From NCBI RefSeq assembly GCF_900114845.1, contig NZ_FOUK01000001.1, positions 124,001-188,000 on the forward strand: DNA of 64,000 bases. The letters are read 5' to 3'. The notes beneath the pieces are model-generated. The model searched no databases and had not been told where the DNA came from. It saw only the letters and a list, made by a program, of their open reading frames with translations. Each line of letters begins with the position of its first letter. Position 1 is the first letter of the stretch. Positions 8,205 through 17,511 of the stretch are shown here, in pieces. The position numbers and the translations under genes were made by a program. This DNA is from Pimelobacter simplex. Lineage in GTDB: Bacteria; Actinomycetota; Actinomycetes; Propionibacteriales; Nocardioidaceae.

Positions 8205-9563
8205 ATGGCCTCGAAGCGGCAGATCCACCTGGGTGCGGTGCCCTACGGCACCGGCGGCCCGGGCAGCCACACGTTGTGGCTGGACCCCGAGATCCCGGGT
8301 GACGCGAGCGTGAGCATCGCGTGGTTCACCGAGATCGCGCGGCTCGCGGAGCGCGGCTGCTTCGACCTGCTCTTCGTCGTGGACAGCCAGTTCATCACCC
8401 CCTACTCGCCGCCCCACTACCTCAACCGGCTCGAGCCGCTCACCCTGCTGAGCGCGCTCGCCACGCAGACCAGCCGGATCGGCCTGGTCGGCACCGCGAC
8501 GACGAGCTTCAACAGCCCGTTCAACCTGGTCCGGCGGCTCGGCTCGCTCGACCTGATCAGCGGCGGCCGCGCGGGGTGGAACGTCGTCACCACGGGGGAC
8601 GCCGGCACCGCGACCAACTACGGGCTCGACGAGCACTACGACTACGACACCCGCTACGGCCGGGCGCAGGAGTTCGTCGAGCTGGCCCGGGCCCTGTGGG
8701 ACTCCTACGAGGACGACGCCTTCGTCCGCGACCGCGCGAGCGGCGTCTTCCTCGACCGCACCAAGCAGCACGTGCTCGACCACGAGGGCGAGCACTTCAA
8801 GGTGCGCGGCCCGCTCAACCTGGTCCGCTCGCCCCAGGGGCACCCGGTCGTCTTCCAGGCCGGCGACTCCGACCAGGGCCGCGACCTGGGAGCCAGCGTG
8901 GGGGAGGGGATCTTCACCCACGCCCCGGACATCCCGGCGGGACAGGCCTTCTACGACGACCTCAAGACCCGCGCGCAGACGAAGTTCGGGCGCGACCCCG
9001 ACGAGCTGGTGATCATGCCGGGGATCAAGGTCGTCGTCGGCGACACCGACGAGGAGGCGCGCGAGCTCGAGGCGTTCAACAACGACCGCGACCACACCTT
9101 CGCCGCCGCGCTCGCCGAGTTCGGCCGCCCCTTCGGCTGGCACGACTTCACGCAGTACGACCTCGACGCGCCGTTCCCCGCCGAGACCCTCGAGCACGGA
9201 CGCCGCTCGTTCTTCACCCAGGCCAAGGCGGTCACCGAGCGGGCGGTCGAGAACGGCTGGACGCTGCGGCAGACCGTCGAGGCGACCCGGTACTTCCGCA
9301 AGAGCGAGTTCGTCGGCTCCCCGGCGACGGTCGCCGACAAGCTCGTCGAGTGGTGGGAGGCCCGGGCCTGCGACGGCTTCAACGTGGGCGTCGACCACCC
9401 GGCCGGCTTCCGGCGCTTCGTCGAAGAGGTCGTGCCGATCCTCCAGGAGCGCGGCGTCTTCCGCGCCCAGTACGACGCCACCACCCTGCGCGGGCATCTC
9501 GGGCTGCCCGTCCCGGTCAACCGCCACACCGCCGCGCGCGCGGCGGCGGCGACCACCCCCTAG
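8205..9563 (+). CDS. Flavin-dependent monooxygenase, NtaA/SnaA/DszA family
   Basis: A 452-residue LLM-superfamily monooxygenase of the NtaA/SnaA/DszA branch. These use FMNH2 supplied by a separate reductase to cleave C-N or C-S bonds. The family hallmark GGRAGWNVVTT is near residue 125, followed by conserved blocks such as YGRAQEFVELARALWDS, FKVRGPLNLVRSPQG and QAGDSDQGR. The length fits the family. ATG 8205 was chosen (weak GGAG just upstream); a GTG at 8184 is an alternative. First gene of the operon divergent from LysR. Reduced flavin would come from the reductases at 19433 and 19927. The sulfur-compound assignment is from context. Confidence 0.85.
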   Translation: MASKRQIHLGAVPYGTGGPGSHTLWLDPEIPGDASVSIAWFTEIARLAERGCFDLLFVVDSQFITPYSPPHYLNRLEPLTLLSALATQTSRIGLVGTATTSFNSPFNLVRRLGSLDLISGGRAGWNVVTTGDAGTATNYGLDEHYDYDTRYGRAQEFVELARALWDSYEDDAFVRDRASGVFLDRTKQHVLDHEGEHFKVRGPLNLVRSPQGHPVVFQAGDSDQGRDLGASVGEGIFTHAPDIPAGQAFYDDLKTRAQTKFGRDPDELVIMPGIKVVVGDTDEEARELEAFNNDRDHTFAAALAEFGRPFGWHDFTQYDLDAPFPAETLEHGRRSFFTQAKAVTERAVENGWTLRQTVEATRYFRKSEFVGSPATVADKLVEWWEARACDGFNVGVDHPAGFRRFVEEVVPILQERGVFRAQYDATTLRGHLGLPVPVNRHTAARAAAATTP

Positions 9564-9567
9564 AGCT

Positions 9568-9600
9568 CCGGGCGCCCGGCCGCACCCGCCGGGCGCCCGG
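9568..9600 (+). terminator. 13-bp GC hairpin between monooxygenase and transporter genes
   Basis: CCGGGCGCCCGGC (9568-9580) pairs perfectly with 9588-9600 across a 7-base loop. Each arm contains the 12-base palindrome CCGGGCGCCCGG. It starts 5 bases after the stop at 9563 and has no T-run. It may be a partial terminator or an mRNA-stabilising stem that sets the monooxygenase at a different level from the transporter genes. Confidence 0.5.
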
Positions 9601-9648
9601 TCACCACCTCCGCAGCTCCATCCCCCGAGACCCCCGAAAGAGACCTCG

Positions 9649-11205
9649 ATGCCTCTCCGCACCAGCAAGCCGGCCCAGCCGACCCACCTCAACCGCCGGA
9701 CCTTCCTCGGCGCCAGCCTGGGCGCCGGGCTGATCCTCGCGCTGGAGGCCTGCGGCGGCACGTCGACGAGCAGCGGGGGCAGCGGCGCCGGCGGCACCAT
9801 CAAGTGGGCCTGGCAGCTCCCCACCACCTGGGACCCGGTCACCTCGTCGGCCGGCTCCGACGTGCAGATGCTCGCCCTGGCCTACGACCCGATCACCGCG
9901 CTCGACGAGCAGGGCAACGCGATCCCGTGGCTGGCCGAGTCCTGGAAGTACGACGCGTCCGGCAAGCAGGTCACCTTCACCCTGCGCACCGGCCTGGCGT
10001 TCAGCGACGGCAGCCCGCTCGACGCGGCCGCCGTGGCGAAGTCGATCGAGCGCGGCCGCACCCAGCAGGGCTCGCTGATCGCGCCGCAGATGAAGACCAT
10101 CAAGAAGGTCTCGGCCTCGGGCGCGCGCGACGTCGTGATCGAGCTCAGCGAGGTCGACTACCAGTACCCGCTGCTGTTCGCCGGCAAGACCGGCATGGTC
10201 GTCAACCCGGCCGCGTTCCAGAAGGACGCCGCGGCGCTCGCCACCCAGCCGGCCGGCTCCGGGCCGTTCGTGGTCACGAAGTACGTCCAGAACGACCACG
10301 CCTCGCTGAAGAAGAACGACCACTTCTTCGCGGCCGGCGAGATCAAGGTCTCCGCCTTCGACCTCTACCCGCAGGCCGACCCGGCGACCGTCGTGGCGGC
10401 GGTCCAGTCCGGGCAGTACAACGTGGCCCGGCTCGGCGGCGCCCAGGTGCAGCAGGCCAAGGACGCCGGGCTCGAGGTGCAGGTGCTCGACTCGATGTTC
10501 GTCAGCGTGCTCGACGTGCACACCGGGATGGCGCCGTTCGACGACCCGGCTGTCGTCGAGGCCCTCAAGTTCGCGATCGACCGGGAGAAGATCAAGAAGG
10601 TCGCCAACTTCGGCATCGGCGACGTCAACTACCAGCCCTTCCCGCCGGGCTACGTCGGCTTCGACCCCGACCTCGGCGACGTCTACGCCTACGACCCCGA
10701 CAAGGCCCGCCAGCTCCTCGCCGACGCCGGCTACACCGACCCGGTCCCCGCCGTGTTCACCTCGTCGGGCTTCGCCCCCGCCGCGGTCGAGCTGATCCAG
10801 GCCCAGCTCAAGGACGTCGGGATCGACGCCAAGATCGACACGATCCCGCAGACCCAGCACACCCAGCTCGTCTACATCGAGCGCTCCAAGGCGCTGACGT
10901 ACGACGGCTTCGCGGGCCGCGAGTCGCCGGTGCAGGCGTTCCAGGTGCTGTTCGGCTCCGAGGGCCTGATGAACCCCAGCCGCACGTCGAGCCCCCAGCT
11001 CGAGGCCCAGCTGAAGAAGGTCAAGGAGACGCCGACCGACGACCCGGCGTACCCGGGGCTGCTCCAGGAGGCGACCCGGATCGCGGTCACCACCTTCCCG
11101 AACGTCTTCCTCTACCTGACGCCGTCGATCGTCGCGCGCAAGGGCGTCTCGGCGCTGCCCGCGTCGCCGAGCCTGCGCCGGTTCGAGGGGGTGACGACGT
11201 CATGA
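9649..11205 (+). CDS. ABC transporter substrate-binding lipoprotein, peptide type (SBP_bac_5)
   Basis: A 518-residue extracellular binding protein of the peptide/nickel family. The N-terminus has a twin-Arg pair followed by TFLG and a lipobox ending LEAC, so it should be exported, possibly by Tat, and lipid-anchored at Cys36. A Ser/Gly-rich linker follows, then the bilobed domain with typical features ([23 protein letters not shown]). It captures the substrate for the permeases and ATPases that follow. Its stop overlaps the next start by 4 bases. The substrate is not necessarily a peptide; context suggests a sulfur-containing organic acid or sulfonate. Confidence 0.88.
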   Translation: MPLRTSKPAQPTHLNRRTFLGASLGAGLILALEACGGTSTSSGGSGAGGTIKWAWQLPTTWDPVTSSAGSDVQMLALAYDPITALDEQGNAIPWLAESWKYDASGKQVTFTLRTGLAFSDGSPLDAAAVAKSIERGRTQQGSLIAPQMKTIKKVSASGARDVVIELSEVDYQYPLLFAGKTGMVVNPAAFQKDAAALATQPAGSGPFVVTKYVQNDHASLKKNDHFFAAGEIKVSAFDLYPQADPATVVAAVQSGQYNVARLGGAQVQQAKDAGLEVQVLDSMFVSVLDVHTGMAPFDDPAVVEALKFAIDREKIKKVANFGIGDVNYQPFPPGYVGFDPDLGDVYAYDPDKARQLLADAGYTDPVPAVFTSSGFAPAAVELIQAQLKDVGIDAKIDTIPQTQHTQLVYIERSKALTYDGFAGRESPVQAFQVLFGSEGLMNPSRTSSPQLEAQLKKVKETPTDDPAYPGLLQEATRIAVTTFPNVFLYLTPSIVARKGVSALPASPSLRRFEGVTTS

Positions 11206-12260
11206 CCGTGGTCGCCCCCGCACCGGGGGCGGTCCCGTCGGCGGCCGAGGCCTCCGGGCGGGCCGCCGCCGCGCTGCGCCGGGCGCTGCCGGCCCTGCGC
11301 TCGCTGGCCGGCGTCGTTGCGGTCACGGTGACGGTGCTCTTCCTCGCGTCGGTCGTGACCTTCGCGCTCGGCGCGCTCAGCGACAGCAACCCGGCCGCCG
11401 CGGCGCTGGGCGAGACCGCCACCGCCGAGGACATCGCCCGGCTCGACCACGAGTTCGGCCTCGACCGCCCGCTCGTCGAGCAGTACGCCACCTGGGTCGG
11501 CAACGCCGTCACCGGGGACCTCGGCCGGTCGTGGTTCACCACGATCCCGGTCGCCGACAGCATCCGCACCGCCCTGCCGGTCGACCTGTCGATCGCCGCG
11601 CTGGCGCTCGTGCTGGCGATCCTGATCGGCGGCGGCGCCGGCATCGGCGCGGCGCTCAGCAACGGCGGTGTCGTCGACCGGGCCGTGACGCTGGTCTGCT
11701 CGCTGCTCGGCACGCTGCCGCCGTTCGTCATCGGCATGGCGCTGATCGTGGTGTTCGCCGTGAAGCTCCAGCTGCTGCCGGCGGGAGGCTACGTCCCGGT
11801 CCAGACGGACCCGCTGGAGTGGCTGCGCTTCGCGATCCTCCCGGCCCTCGCGCTGAGCCTGGACGTCGCGGCGTCCATCGCACGCCAGCTGCGGACCTCG
11901 CTGGTCGGCGAGCTGCGCGAGAACTACGCCGTGGGTGCGGCGATGCGCGGCTTCGGGCGCCGCCGCGTGCTCTTCGGCCACGTGCTGCGCAATGCCGCCG
12001 GGCCGACGCTCGCGGTGATCGGCCTCGCCATCCCGCTCATCATCGGCGGCGCCGTGATGACCGAGAAGCTGTTCGGCCTGCCCGGCGTCGCCCAGCTCTC
12101 GCTGCAGGCCGCCGAGAAGGGCGACGTGCCCGTCGTCCTCGGCACGCTGCTGGTGACCGCCGTGGTCGTGGTCGTCGCGAGCCTCGTGGTCAACCTGCTC
12201 CAGGTGCTGCTCAACCCGGTCGCCCGGCGCGGCAGCGGCGCGACGGGAGCCGCCCGATGA
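11202..12260 (+). CDS. ABC transporter permease, DppB type
   Basis: A 352-residue inner-membrane permease with about six membrane helices after a 30-residue soluble N-terminus. It has the DppB-type N-terminal layout (helix, then an external segment with LDHEFGLDRPLVEQY and GDLGRS) and the cytoplasmic coupling loop NYAVGAAMRGFGRRRVL ahead of HVLRN. It pairs with the DppC-type permease at 12257. Start and stop overlap both neighbours, implying translational coupling. Confidence 0.88.
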   Translation: MTVVAPAPGAVPSAAEASGRAAAALRRALPALRSLAGVVAVTVTVLFLASVVTFALGALSDSNPAAAALGETATAEDIARLDHEFGLDRPLVEQYATWVGNAVTGDLGRSWFTTIPVADSIRTALPVDLSIAALALVLAILIGGGAGIGAALSNGGVVDRAVTLVCSLLGTLPPFVIGMALIVVFAVKLQLLPAGGYVPVQTDPLEWLRFAILPALALSLDVAASIARQLRTSLVGELRENYAVGAAMRGFGRRRVLFGHVLRNAAGPTLAVIGLAIPLIIGGAVMTEKLFGLPGVAQLSLQAAEKGDVPVVLGTLLVTAVVVVVASLVVNLLQVLLNPVARRGSGATGAAR

Positions 12261-13141
12261 GGACCCTGCGCGCACTCTGGCGGATCCCCAGCGCCCGGCT
12301 GGCGCTCGTCGTCCTGCTGGGCGTGGCCCTGCTCGCCGTGCTCGGCGGCACCCTGGCCCCCCACGACCCGCTCCACCAGTACACCGACGACGTGCTCCAG
12401 GGCCCGAGCAGCACGCACCTGCTGGGCACCGACTACGTCGGCCGGGACGTGCTGAGCCGGCTGATGGAGGGCACCCGCCTGTCCGTCGTCGGCGCTGTCG
12501 AGGCGGTGCTGATCGGCGCCGTGCTCGGCGTCCCCACCGGTCTTGCGTCGGCCTGGCTGGGCCCGCGGCTGGAGTGGCTCACCCTGCGGGTCAGCGACAC
12601 CCTGGTGATCCTCCCGTTCACCGTCTTCGCGATCGCCGTCGCCGGCACGCTCGGCAACGGGCTGCAGCAGGCGATGATCGCGATCGGCATCCTGATCAGC
12701 CCGATCTTCTTCCGGGTCACCCGGGCGGCGGCGCTGGGCCTGCGCAAGGTGCAGTACGTCGAGGCCGCCGAGCTGATGGGCGCGACCGAGTGGTGGACCC
12801 TGCGCCGGCACATCTGGACCAAGGTGCTGCCGAACGTCGCGGTCACCGCGGCGCACGCCACCGGCGCCGCCCTGCTGGTGGTCGCCTCGCTCGCGTTCCT
12901 CGGGCTCGGCGTGACGCCGCCCGCGCCGACCTGGGGAGGCATGCTCTCCTCCGACCTCGGCTACCTGGCCCAGCAGCCGTGGGCCCCGATCTTCCCGGCC
13001 CTGCTGATGATGGCGACCGTCGGCTCGCTCAACCTGCTCGCCGACGCCATCCGCGACGCGACCGGTGCGACGGAGGCTCCACGCCGGCGCCGGCCCACCC
13101 CGCCCGTCCGAGAGGAGCGACGCGATGGCGTCCCCGCGTGA
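12257..13141 (+). CDS. ABC transporter permease, DppC type
   Basis: A 294-residue permease. The N-terminal helix is followed by the DppC signature region (HLLGTDYVGRDVLSRL), then five further helices and the coupling loop EAAELMGATEWWTLRRHIW ending in VLPN. The basic C-terminal tail (about 25 residues, many Arg) is longer than I expect for the family and overlaps the next gene by 17 bases. It forms the membrane heterodimer with the 11202 product. Confidence 0.88.
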   Translation: MRTLRALWRIPSARLALVVLLGVALLAVLGGTLAPHDPLHQYTDDVLQGPSSTHLLGTDYVGRDVLSRLMEGTRLSVVGAVEAVLIGAVLGVPTGLASAWLGPRLEWLTLRVSDTLVILPFTVFAIAVAGTLGNGLQQAMIAIGILISPIFFRVTRAAALGLRKVQYVEAAELMGATEWWTLRRHIWTKVLPNVAVTAAHATGAALLVVASLAFLGLGVTPPAPTWGGMLSSDLGYLAQQPWAPIFPALLMMATVGSLNLLADAIRDATGATEAPRRRRPTPPVREERRDGVPA

Positions 13142-14123
13142 GAGAACCCTGGCGGTCACCGACCTGCAGGTGTCCGTCGGCGACGGCCTGGTGGCCGTCC
13201 AGGACGTGTCCTTCGAGATCGGGCGCGGCGAGTCGGTCGGCCTGGTCGGCGAGTCGGGCAGCGGGAAGACCCTGACCTGCCGGGCCGCGCTCGGGCTGCT
13301 GCCCACCACCGGACGGGTCGACGGCGGCCGGATCGTGCTCGGCGAGGGCCCGCAGGCCGTCGAGCTGGTCGGCGCGCGCCGCTCGACCTGGGACGGCGTC
13401 CGCGCGGGCCGGATCGGCGCGGTGTTCCAGGACCCCGCGTCGTACCTCAACCCGTCGCTGACGGTCGGCCACCAGCTCGCCGAGCAGCTGCGCGTCAAGC
13501 GCGGCCTGCGGCGGCGCGCCGCGCACGACCGCGCGGTGGAGCTCTTCGCCGAGGTCGGCCTGCACGACCCGGCCGCGGTCTTCCACCAGTACCCCCACCA
13601 GCTGTCCGGCGGGATGCTCCAGCGGGTCCTGATCGCGATCGCGATCTCCTGCGAGCCCGAGCTGCTCATCGCCGACGAGGCCACGACCGCGCTCGACGTC
13701 GTCATCCAGGCCGAGATCCTCGCGCTGCTGCGCCGGCTGCGCGAGACCCACGCCCTGTCGCTGCTCCTGGTCACCCACGACCTGGCCGTGGTCGCCGAGA
13801 GCTGCGAGCGGGTCCTGGTGATGTACGGCGGCCAGATCGTCGAGAGCGGTCCGACCGCGCAGGTGCTCGGCGACCCGCAGCACCCCTACACGCGCGCTCT
13901 GATGGCCGTCGCGACGATCGGCGACTGGGGGCGCCGGCGGCTCGACGTCATCCCCGGGCAGCCGCCGGCCGCGGGCGAGGAGATGCCCGGCTGCCGGTTC
14001 GCGCCGCGGTGCCCGGTGGCGAGTGCCGCGTGCACGGCCGGCCCGGTCCCCGTCACCGACCTCGGTGGCGGGCGCACCACCCGGTGCGTCCGATCCATCC
14101 TCGACGAGGCGGTGCCCGCATGA
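13125..14123 (+). CDS. ABC transporter ATP-binding protein, DppD type
   Basis: A 332-residue ATPase. The Walker A motif is GESGSGKT, the signature LSGGMLQR, Walker B LLIADEATTALD, and the H-loop THDLAV. The C-terminal extension carries the Cys cluster of DppD/OppD proteins (GCRFAPRCPVASAAC), a stretch that may bind a metal or iron-sulfur cluster in this family. ATG 13125 has an AGAGGAG ribosome site. It works with the DppF-type ATPase at 14120 to power the importer. Confidence 0.9.
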   Translation: MASPRERTLAVTDLQVSVGDGLVAVQDVSFEIGRGESVGLVGESGSGKTLTCRAALGLLPTTGRVDGGRIVLGEGPQAVELVGARRSTWDGVRAGRIGAVFQDPASYLNPSLTVGHQLAEQLRVKRGLRRRAAHDRAVELFAEVGLHDPAAVFHQYPHQLSGGMLQRVLIAIAISCEPELLIADEATTALDVVIQAEILALLRRLRETHALSLLLVTHDLAVVAESCERVLVMYGGQIVESGPTAQVLGDPQHPYTRALMAVATIGDWGRRRLDVIPGQPPAAGEEMPGCRFAPRCPVASAACTAGPVPVTDLGGGRTTRCVRSILDEAVPA

Positions 14124-15214
14124 GCACGACCCACCCGACCCGCGCCCCCCACGACGTCCGGCTGGCGGCGTCGCTCCCGCCGACGCCGGCCCCGCTGCTG
14201 CGGGTCCGCGGGCTGTCGGTGTCGTACACGCCGCCGCGCAAGGGCACCCACCTCGGCACCGGCGCCGCGCTGCGCGACGCCGACCTCGAGGTGCGCCCCG
14301 GGGAGATCGTCGGCATCGTCGGTGAGACCGGCTCCGGCAAGACCACCCTGGCCCGGGCCACCGTCGGCCTGGTCGCGCCCGCGGCCGGCGAGATCGAGTT
14401 CGCGGGCGAGGACATCGGCGGGCTGCGCCGCCGGGCCCGGCGCGCCTTCCGGCGCTCCGGCCAGGTGCAGCTGGTTTTCCAGGACCCGCTGCGCTCGCTC
14501 GACCCCGACCTCACGGTGACCGAGCTGGTCCGCGAGCCGCTCGACATCGCCGGCACGCTGTCCCGTGCCGAGCGCGGGCAGCGGGTCGCGGAGTCGCTGC
14601 GGCTGGTCGGCCTCGACCCCGAGGCGGTCGCGGACCGCCGGCCCCGCCAGCTCTCCGGGGGCCAGCGCCAGCGGGTCTCGCTCGCTCGCGCCATCAGCAC
14701 GCGACCCCGGCTGCTGTTCTGCGACGAGCCCGTCTCGGCGCTGGACGTGTCCAACCGCAACCTGATCCTCAACCTGCTCGACCAGCTGCGCACCGAGCTC
14801 GACCTGGCCGTCGTGATCATCGCCCACGACCTCAGCTCGCTGGCCGGGATCGCCGACCGGGTGGCGGTCTTCTACCGCGGCCGGATCGTCGAGCAGGGCC
14901 CGATCCGCGCGGTTCTCGAGGAGCCGGCCCACCCCTACACCGCGCTGCTCACCGCCTCGGCGCCGACCATCGCGCTCGGGCACGAGGACCGGCTCACCCC
15001 GGACCGGCTGCGCCCGGACCCGGACCGGCCGGCCTGGCCGGCCGACCTCGGCTGCGTGTTCGCCCACCGCTGCCCGTTCGCGCACGACGCCTGCGCCGAG
15101 CAGCCGCGCTCCGCCCCGCTCCCGCACGCTCCCCAGCGGCAGAGCGCCTGCCACGACGCCGTCGTCTGGCGGGAGCGCCTCGACCCACCCCACCCCCAGA
15201 AGGAGTCAGCATGA
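14120..15214 (+). CDS. ABC transporter ATP-binding protein, DppF type
   Basis: A 364-residue ATPase with Walker A GETGSGKTT, signature LSGGQRQRVSLARA, Walker B LLFCDEPVSALD and H-loop IIAHDLSS. An N-terminal extension of about 30 residues precedes the domain, and a C-terminal Cys cluster (GCVFAHRCPFAHDAC and a later Cys) is present. It completes a five-gene peptide-type importer. Start overlaps the previous stop and stop overlaps the next start, both by 4 bases. Confidence 0.9.
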   Translation: MSTTHPTRAPHDVRLAASLPPTPAPLLRVRGLSVSYTPPRKGTHLGTGAALRDADLEVRPGEIVGIVGETGSGKTTLARATVGLVAPAAGEIEFAGEDIGGLRRRARRAFRRSGQVQLVFQDPLRSLDPDLTVTELVREPLDIAGTLSRAERGQRVAESLRLVGLDPEAVADRRPRQLSGGQRQRVSLARAISTRPRLLFCDEPVSALDVSNRNLILNLLDQLRTELDLAVVIIAHDLSSLAGIADRVAVFYRGRIVEQGPIRAVLEEPAHPYTALLTASAPTIALGHEDRLTPDRLRPDPDRPAWPADLGCVFAHRCPFAHDACAEQPRSAPLPHAPQRQSACHDAVVWRERLDPPHPQKESA

Positions 15215-16356
15215 GCACCGCTTCCCCCTACGACGAGGTCGAGATCCTCGGCATGATCGGCACCGCCGACGCCTCGGAGATCCGCCCCGGCAACGCGGCC
15301 GTCGTCGACCCCGACTACACGGCGCGGTTCGCGAAGGCCCACGAGGACGGCGGTTTCGACCGGGTCCTCATCGGCTACGGGTCCGGCTGGGCCGAGGGGA
15401 CGCAGGTCGCGGCGTACGCCGCCGCCCAGACCGAGCGGCTGGGCCTGCTCATCGCGCACCGCCCCGGTGTCGTGCACCCGACCCTGGCGGCGCGCACGTT
15501 CACCACGCTCGACCAGTTCAGCAAGGGGCGCGTCGCGCTCAACATCGTGACCGGCAGCACCGACGCGGAGCAGCGTCGCGAGGGCGACTACCTGCCCCAC
15601 GACGAGCGCTACGACCGCACCGACGAGTACCTCCAGGTGCTGCGGGCCCTCTGGGACTCCCGTGGGCCGCACGACTTCGAGGGCCGCTACTACCGCTTCG
15701 ACGGCGCGACCCCGCAGGTCTTCCCCTACCAGGACCGGCACCTCGAGCTGTTCTTCGGCGGCAGCTCGCCGGCGGCGTACGTCGTGGGGGCGAAGCGTGC
15801 GGACACCTACATGCTCTGGGGCGAGCCGCTGAAGGAGACCGGCGAGCAGATCGCGACCGTCGCGGCGCGCGCCGCGGAGGCCGGGCGCGGGCAGCGGCCG
15901 CGTGTCTCGGTGTCGTTCCGGCCGATCCTCGGCGCGACCGACGAGGCCGCCTGGGAGCGGGCGCACGGCATCCTCGACACCATCAACGGCGCGGTCGGCG
16001 CGCAGTTCAAGCAGAAGGTCGGCCAGATGCACCCGCAGGGCCGTGCGCCCGAGAACGCCGGCTCGCAGCGGCTGCTGGCCGTCGCCGAGAAGGGCGAGCT
16101 GCACGACCGCTGCCTGTGGACGCCGACCACGCAGGCGGTCGGGGGCGGCGGCAACTCCACCGCCCTGGTGGGCTCGCCCGAGACGGTCGCCGCCGCGATC
16201 CTCGACTACGTCGAGATCGGCGTCGACACCGTGCTCATCCGCGGCTACGACCCGCTCCAGGACGCCGTCGACTACGGCCGCGACCTGCTGCCGCTGGTGC
16301 GCCAGGAGCTGGCCCACCGGGCCGCGACCCGCCGCACGGAGAAGGCAGCCGTCTGA
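15211..16356 (+). CDS. Flavin-dependent monooxygenase, SsuD (alkanesulfonate) type
   Basis: A 381-residue LLM-family enzyme of the SsuD-like group. These use FMNH2 and O2 to desulfonate alkanesulfonates to aldehyde plus sulfite. Supporting blocks include IAHRPGVVHPTLAART, GRVALNIVTGS, HDERYDRTDEYLQVLRALWDS, the YFGGSS-like FFGGSSPAAY and a conserved LVGSPETVA near the C-terminus. It is a second, distinct monooxygenase in the operon, so two sequential oxidations, or two substrates, are likely. Start overlaps the ATPase stop. The reductase partner is probably the SsuE-like product of 19433. Confidence 0.87.
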   Translation: MSTASPYDEVEILGMIGTADASEIRPGNAAVVDPDYTARFAKAHEDGGFDRVLIGYGSGWAEGTQVAAYAAAQTERLGLLIAHRPGVVHPTLAARTFTTLDQFSKGRVALNIVTGSTDAEQRREGDYLPHDERYDRTDEYLQVLRALWDSRGPHDFEGRYYRFDGATPQVFPYQDRHLELFFGGSSPAAYVVGAKRADTYMLWGEPLKETGEQIATVAARAAEAGRGQRPRVSVSFRPILGATDEAAWERAHGILDTINGAVGAQFKQKVGQMHPQGRAPENAGSQRLLAVAEKGELHDRCLWTPTTQAVGGGGNSTALVGSPETVAAAILDYVEIGVDTVLIRGYDPLQDAVDYGRDLLPLVRQELAHRAATRRTEKAAV

Positions 16357-16359
16357 CCC

Positions 16360-17511
16360 ATGTATCCCCTCGAAGGAGTGCGGGTCGTCGAGCTCGCGCA
16401 CGTCGCCGCCGGGCCGTTCGCGGGCATGCTGCTCGCGGACCTCGGTGCCGACGTCGTGAAGGTGGAGCCGCCGACCGGCGACCAGATGCGCGCGTGGCCG
16501 CCGTTCGCCGACGACGGGACCGAGCGGTTCAGCCACAACTTCGCCTCGGTCAACCGCAACAAGCGGTCGGTCGTCGCCGACCTGAAGGACCCGGCCGACC
16601 TGGCCAGGGTGCGCGAGCTCGTGGCCGCGGCCGACGTCGTGGTCGAGAACTACCGGCCGGGCGTGCTCGACCGGCTCGGGCTCGGCTACGCGACCGTCCG
16701 CGAGGGTCACCGCGGCCTCGTGTACTGCTCGATCTCGGGCTACGGCCTGACCAGCCCGTACGTCAACGACGGCGCGTACGACGTCGTCATCCAGGGGATG
16801 TCGGGCCTGATGAGCGTGACCGGCGAGCCGGACGGCGGCCCGGTCAAGGCCGGCGTGCCCGTCGGCGACTTCACCGCCGGGCTCTACGCGGCGTACACGA
16901 TCGCCGCGCTGCTGCCCCAGGTGCGTGCGAGCGGCACCTCGGTGCGGGTCGACTGCCCGATGCTCGACTGCCTGCTCGGCGTCTCGGCGCTGCAGACCAG
17001 CGAGTACTGGGGATCCGGCGCCGAGCCGCGCCGGCTCGGCACCGCGCACCCGCGCAACGCGCCCTACCAGGGGTTCACCGCGGCGGACGCGCCGTTCACG
17101 GTCGCCGCCGGCAACGACCGGCTGTGGGCGGCGGTGGCCGCGGTGGTCGGGCTGCCCGACCTGGTGGACGACCCGCGCTTCCGGACCCAGCTCGACCGGG
17201 TGCGCCACCAGCAGGAGCTGGAGGCCCTGCTGCAGGGGCGCTTCGCCGAGGAGAAGCGGGAGCACTGGCTCTCCGAGCTGCGGGCGCGCGGGGTGCCGTG
17301 CGGCCCGGTCAACACCTTCGGCGAGATCCTCGCCGACCCGCACGTCGAGGCGACCGCGCTGGTCGCACCGGTCGACGTCCCGGTCGCCGGGCCCACGCCG
17401 AGCGTGGTGTTCCCGGTCCGGGTCGAGGGCCTCGCGCCGCGGCTCGAGCGCGGTGCGCCGCGGCTCGGCGCCGACGCCGGCGTCCACGACGAGTGGACGG
17501 CGGCCCGATGA
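16360..17511 (+). CDS. Family III CoA transferase (CaiB/BaiF type)
   Basis: A 383-residue family III CoA transferase that moves CoA between a donor acyl-CoA and an organic acid. Typical blocks are the N-terminal GVRVVELAHVAAGPFAGMLLADLGADVVKVE, then VVENYRPGVLDRLGL, with the catalytic Asp in GDFTAG near residue 170. It would activate a carboxylate produced by the monooxygenases or imported. In Variovorax a family III transferase activates 3-sulfinopropionate; the same type of gene next to a thiol-dioxygenase-like cupin here suggests a related step (inference). Three bases separate it from the upstream stop. Confidence 0.88.
   Translation: MYPLEGVRVVELAHVAAGPFAGMLLADLGADVVKVEPPTGDQMRAWPPFADDGTERFSHNFASVNRNKRSVVADLKDPADLARVRELVAAADVVVENYRPGVLDRLGLGYATVREGHRGLVYCSISGYGLTSPYVNDGAYDVVIQGMSGLMSVTGEPDGGPVKAGVPVGDFTAGLYAAYTIAALLPQVRASGTSVRVDCPMLDCLLGVSALQTSEYWGSGAEPRRLGTAHPRNAPYQGFTAADAPFTVAAGNDRLWAAVAAVVGLPDLVDDPRFRTQLDRVRHQQELEALLQGRFAEEKREHWLSELRARGVPCGPVNTFGEILADPHVEATALVAPVDVPVAGPTPSVVFPVRVEGLAPRLERGAPRLGADAGVHDEWTAAR

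Noticed and set aside
14935-17487. Long open frame on the minus strand opposite the SsuD-type and CoA transferase genes
   Set aside because: It reads as Arg/Gly/Asp/Val/Leu-rich low-complexity protein without family motifs, and lies exactly opposite genes with clear motifs. This is the usual antisense effect of high GC at third positions.
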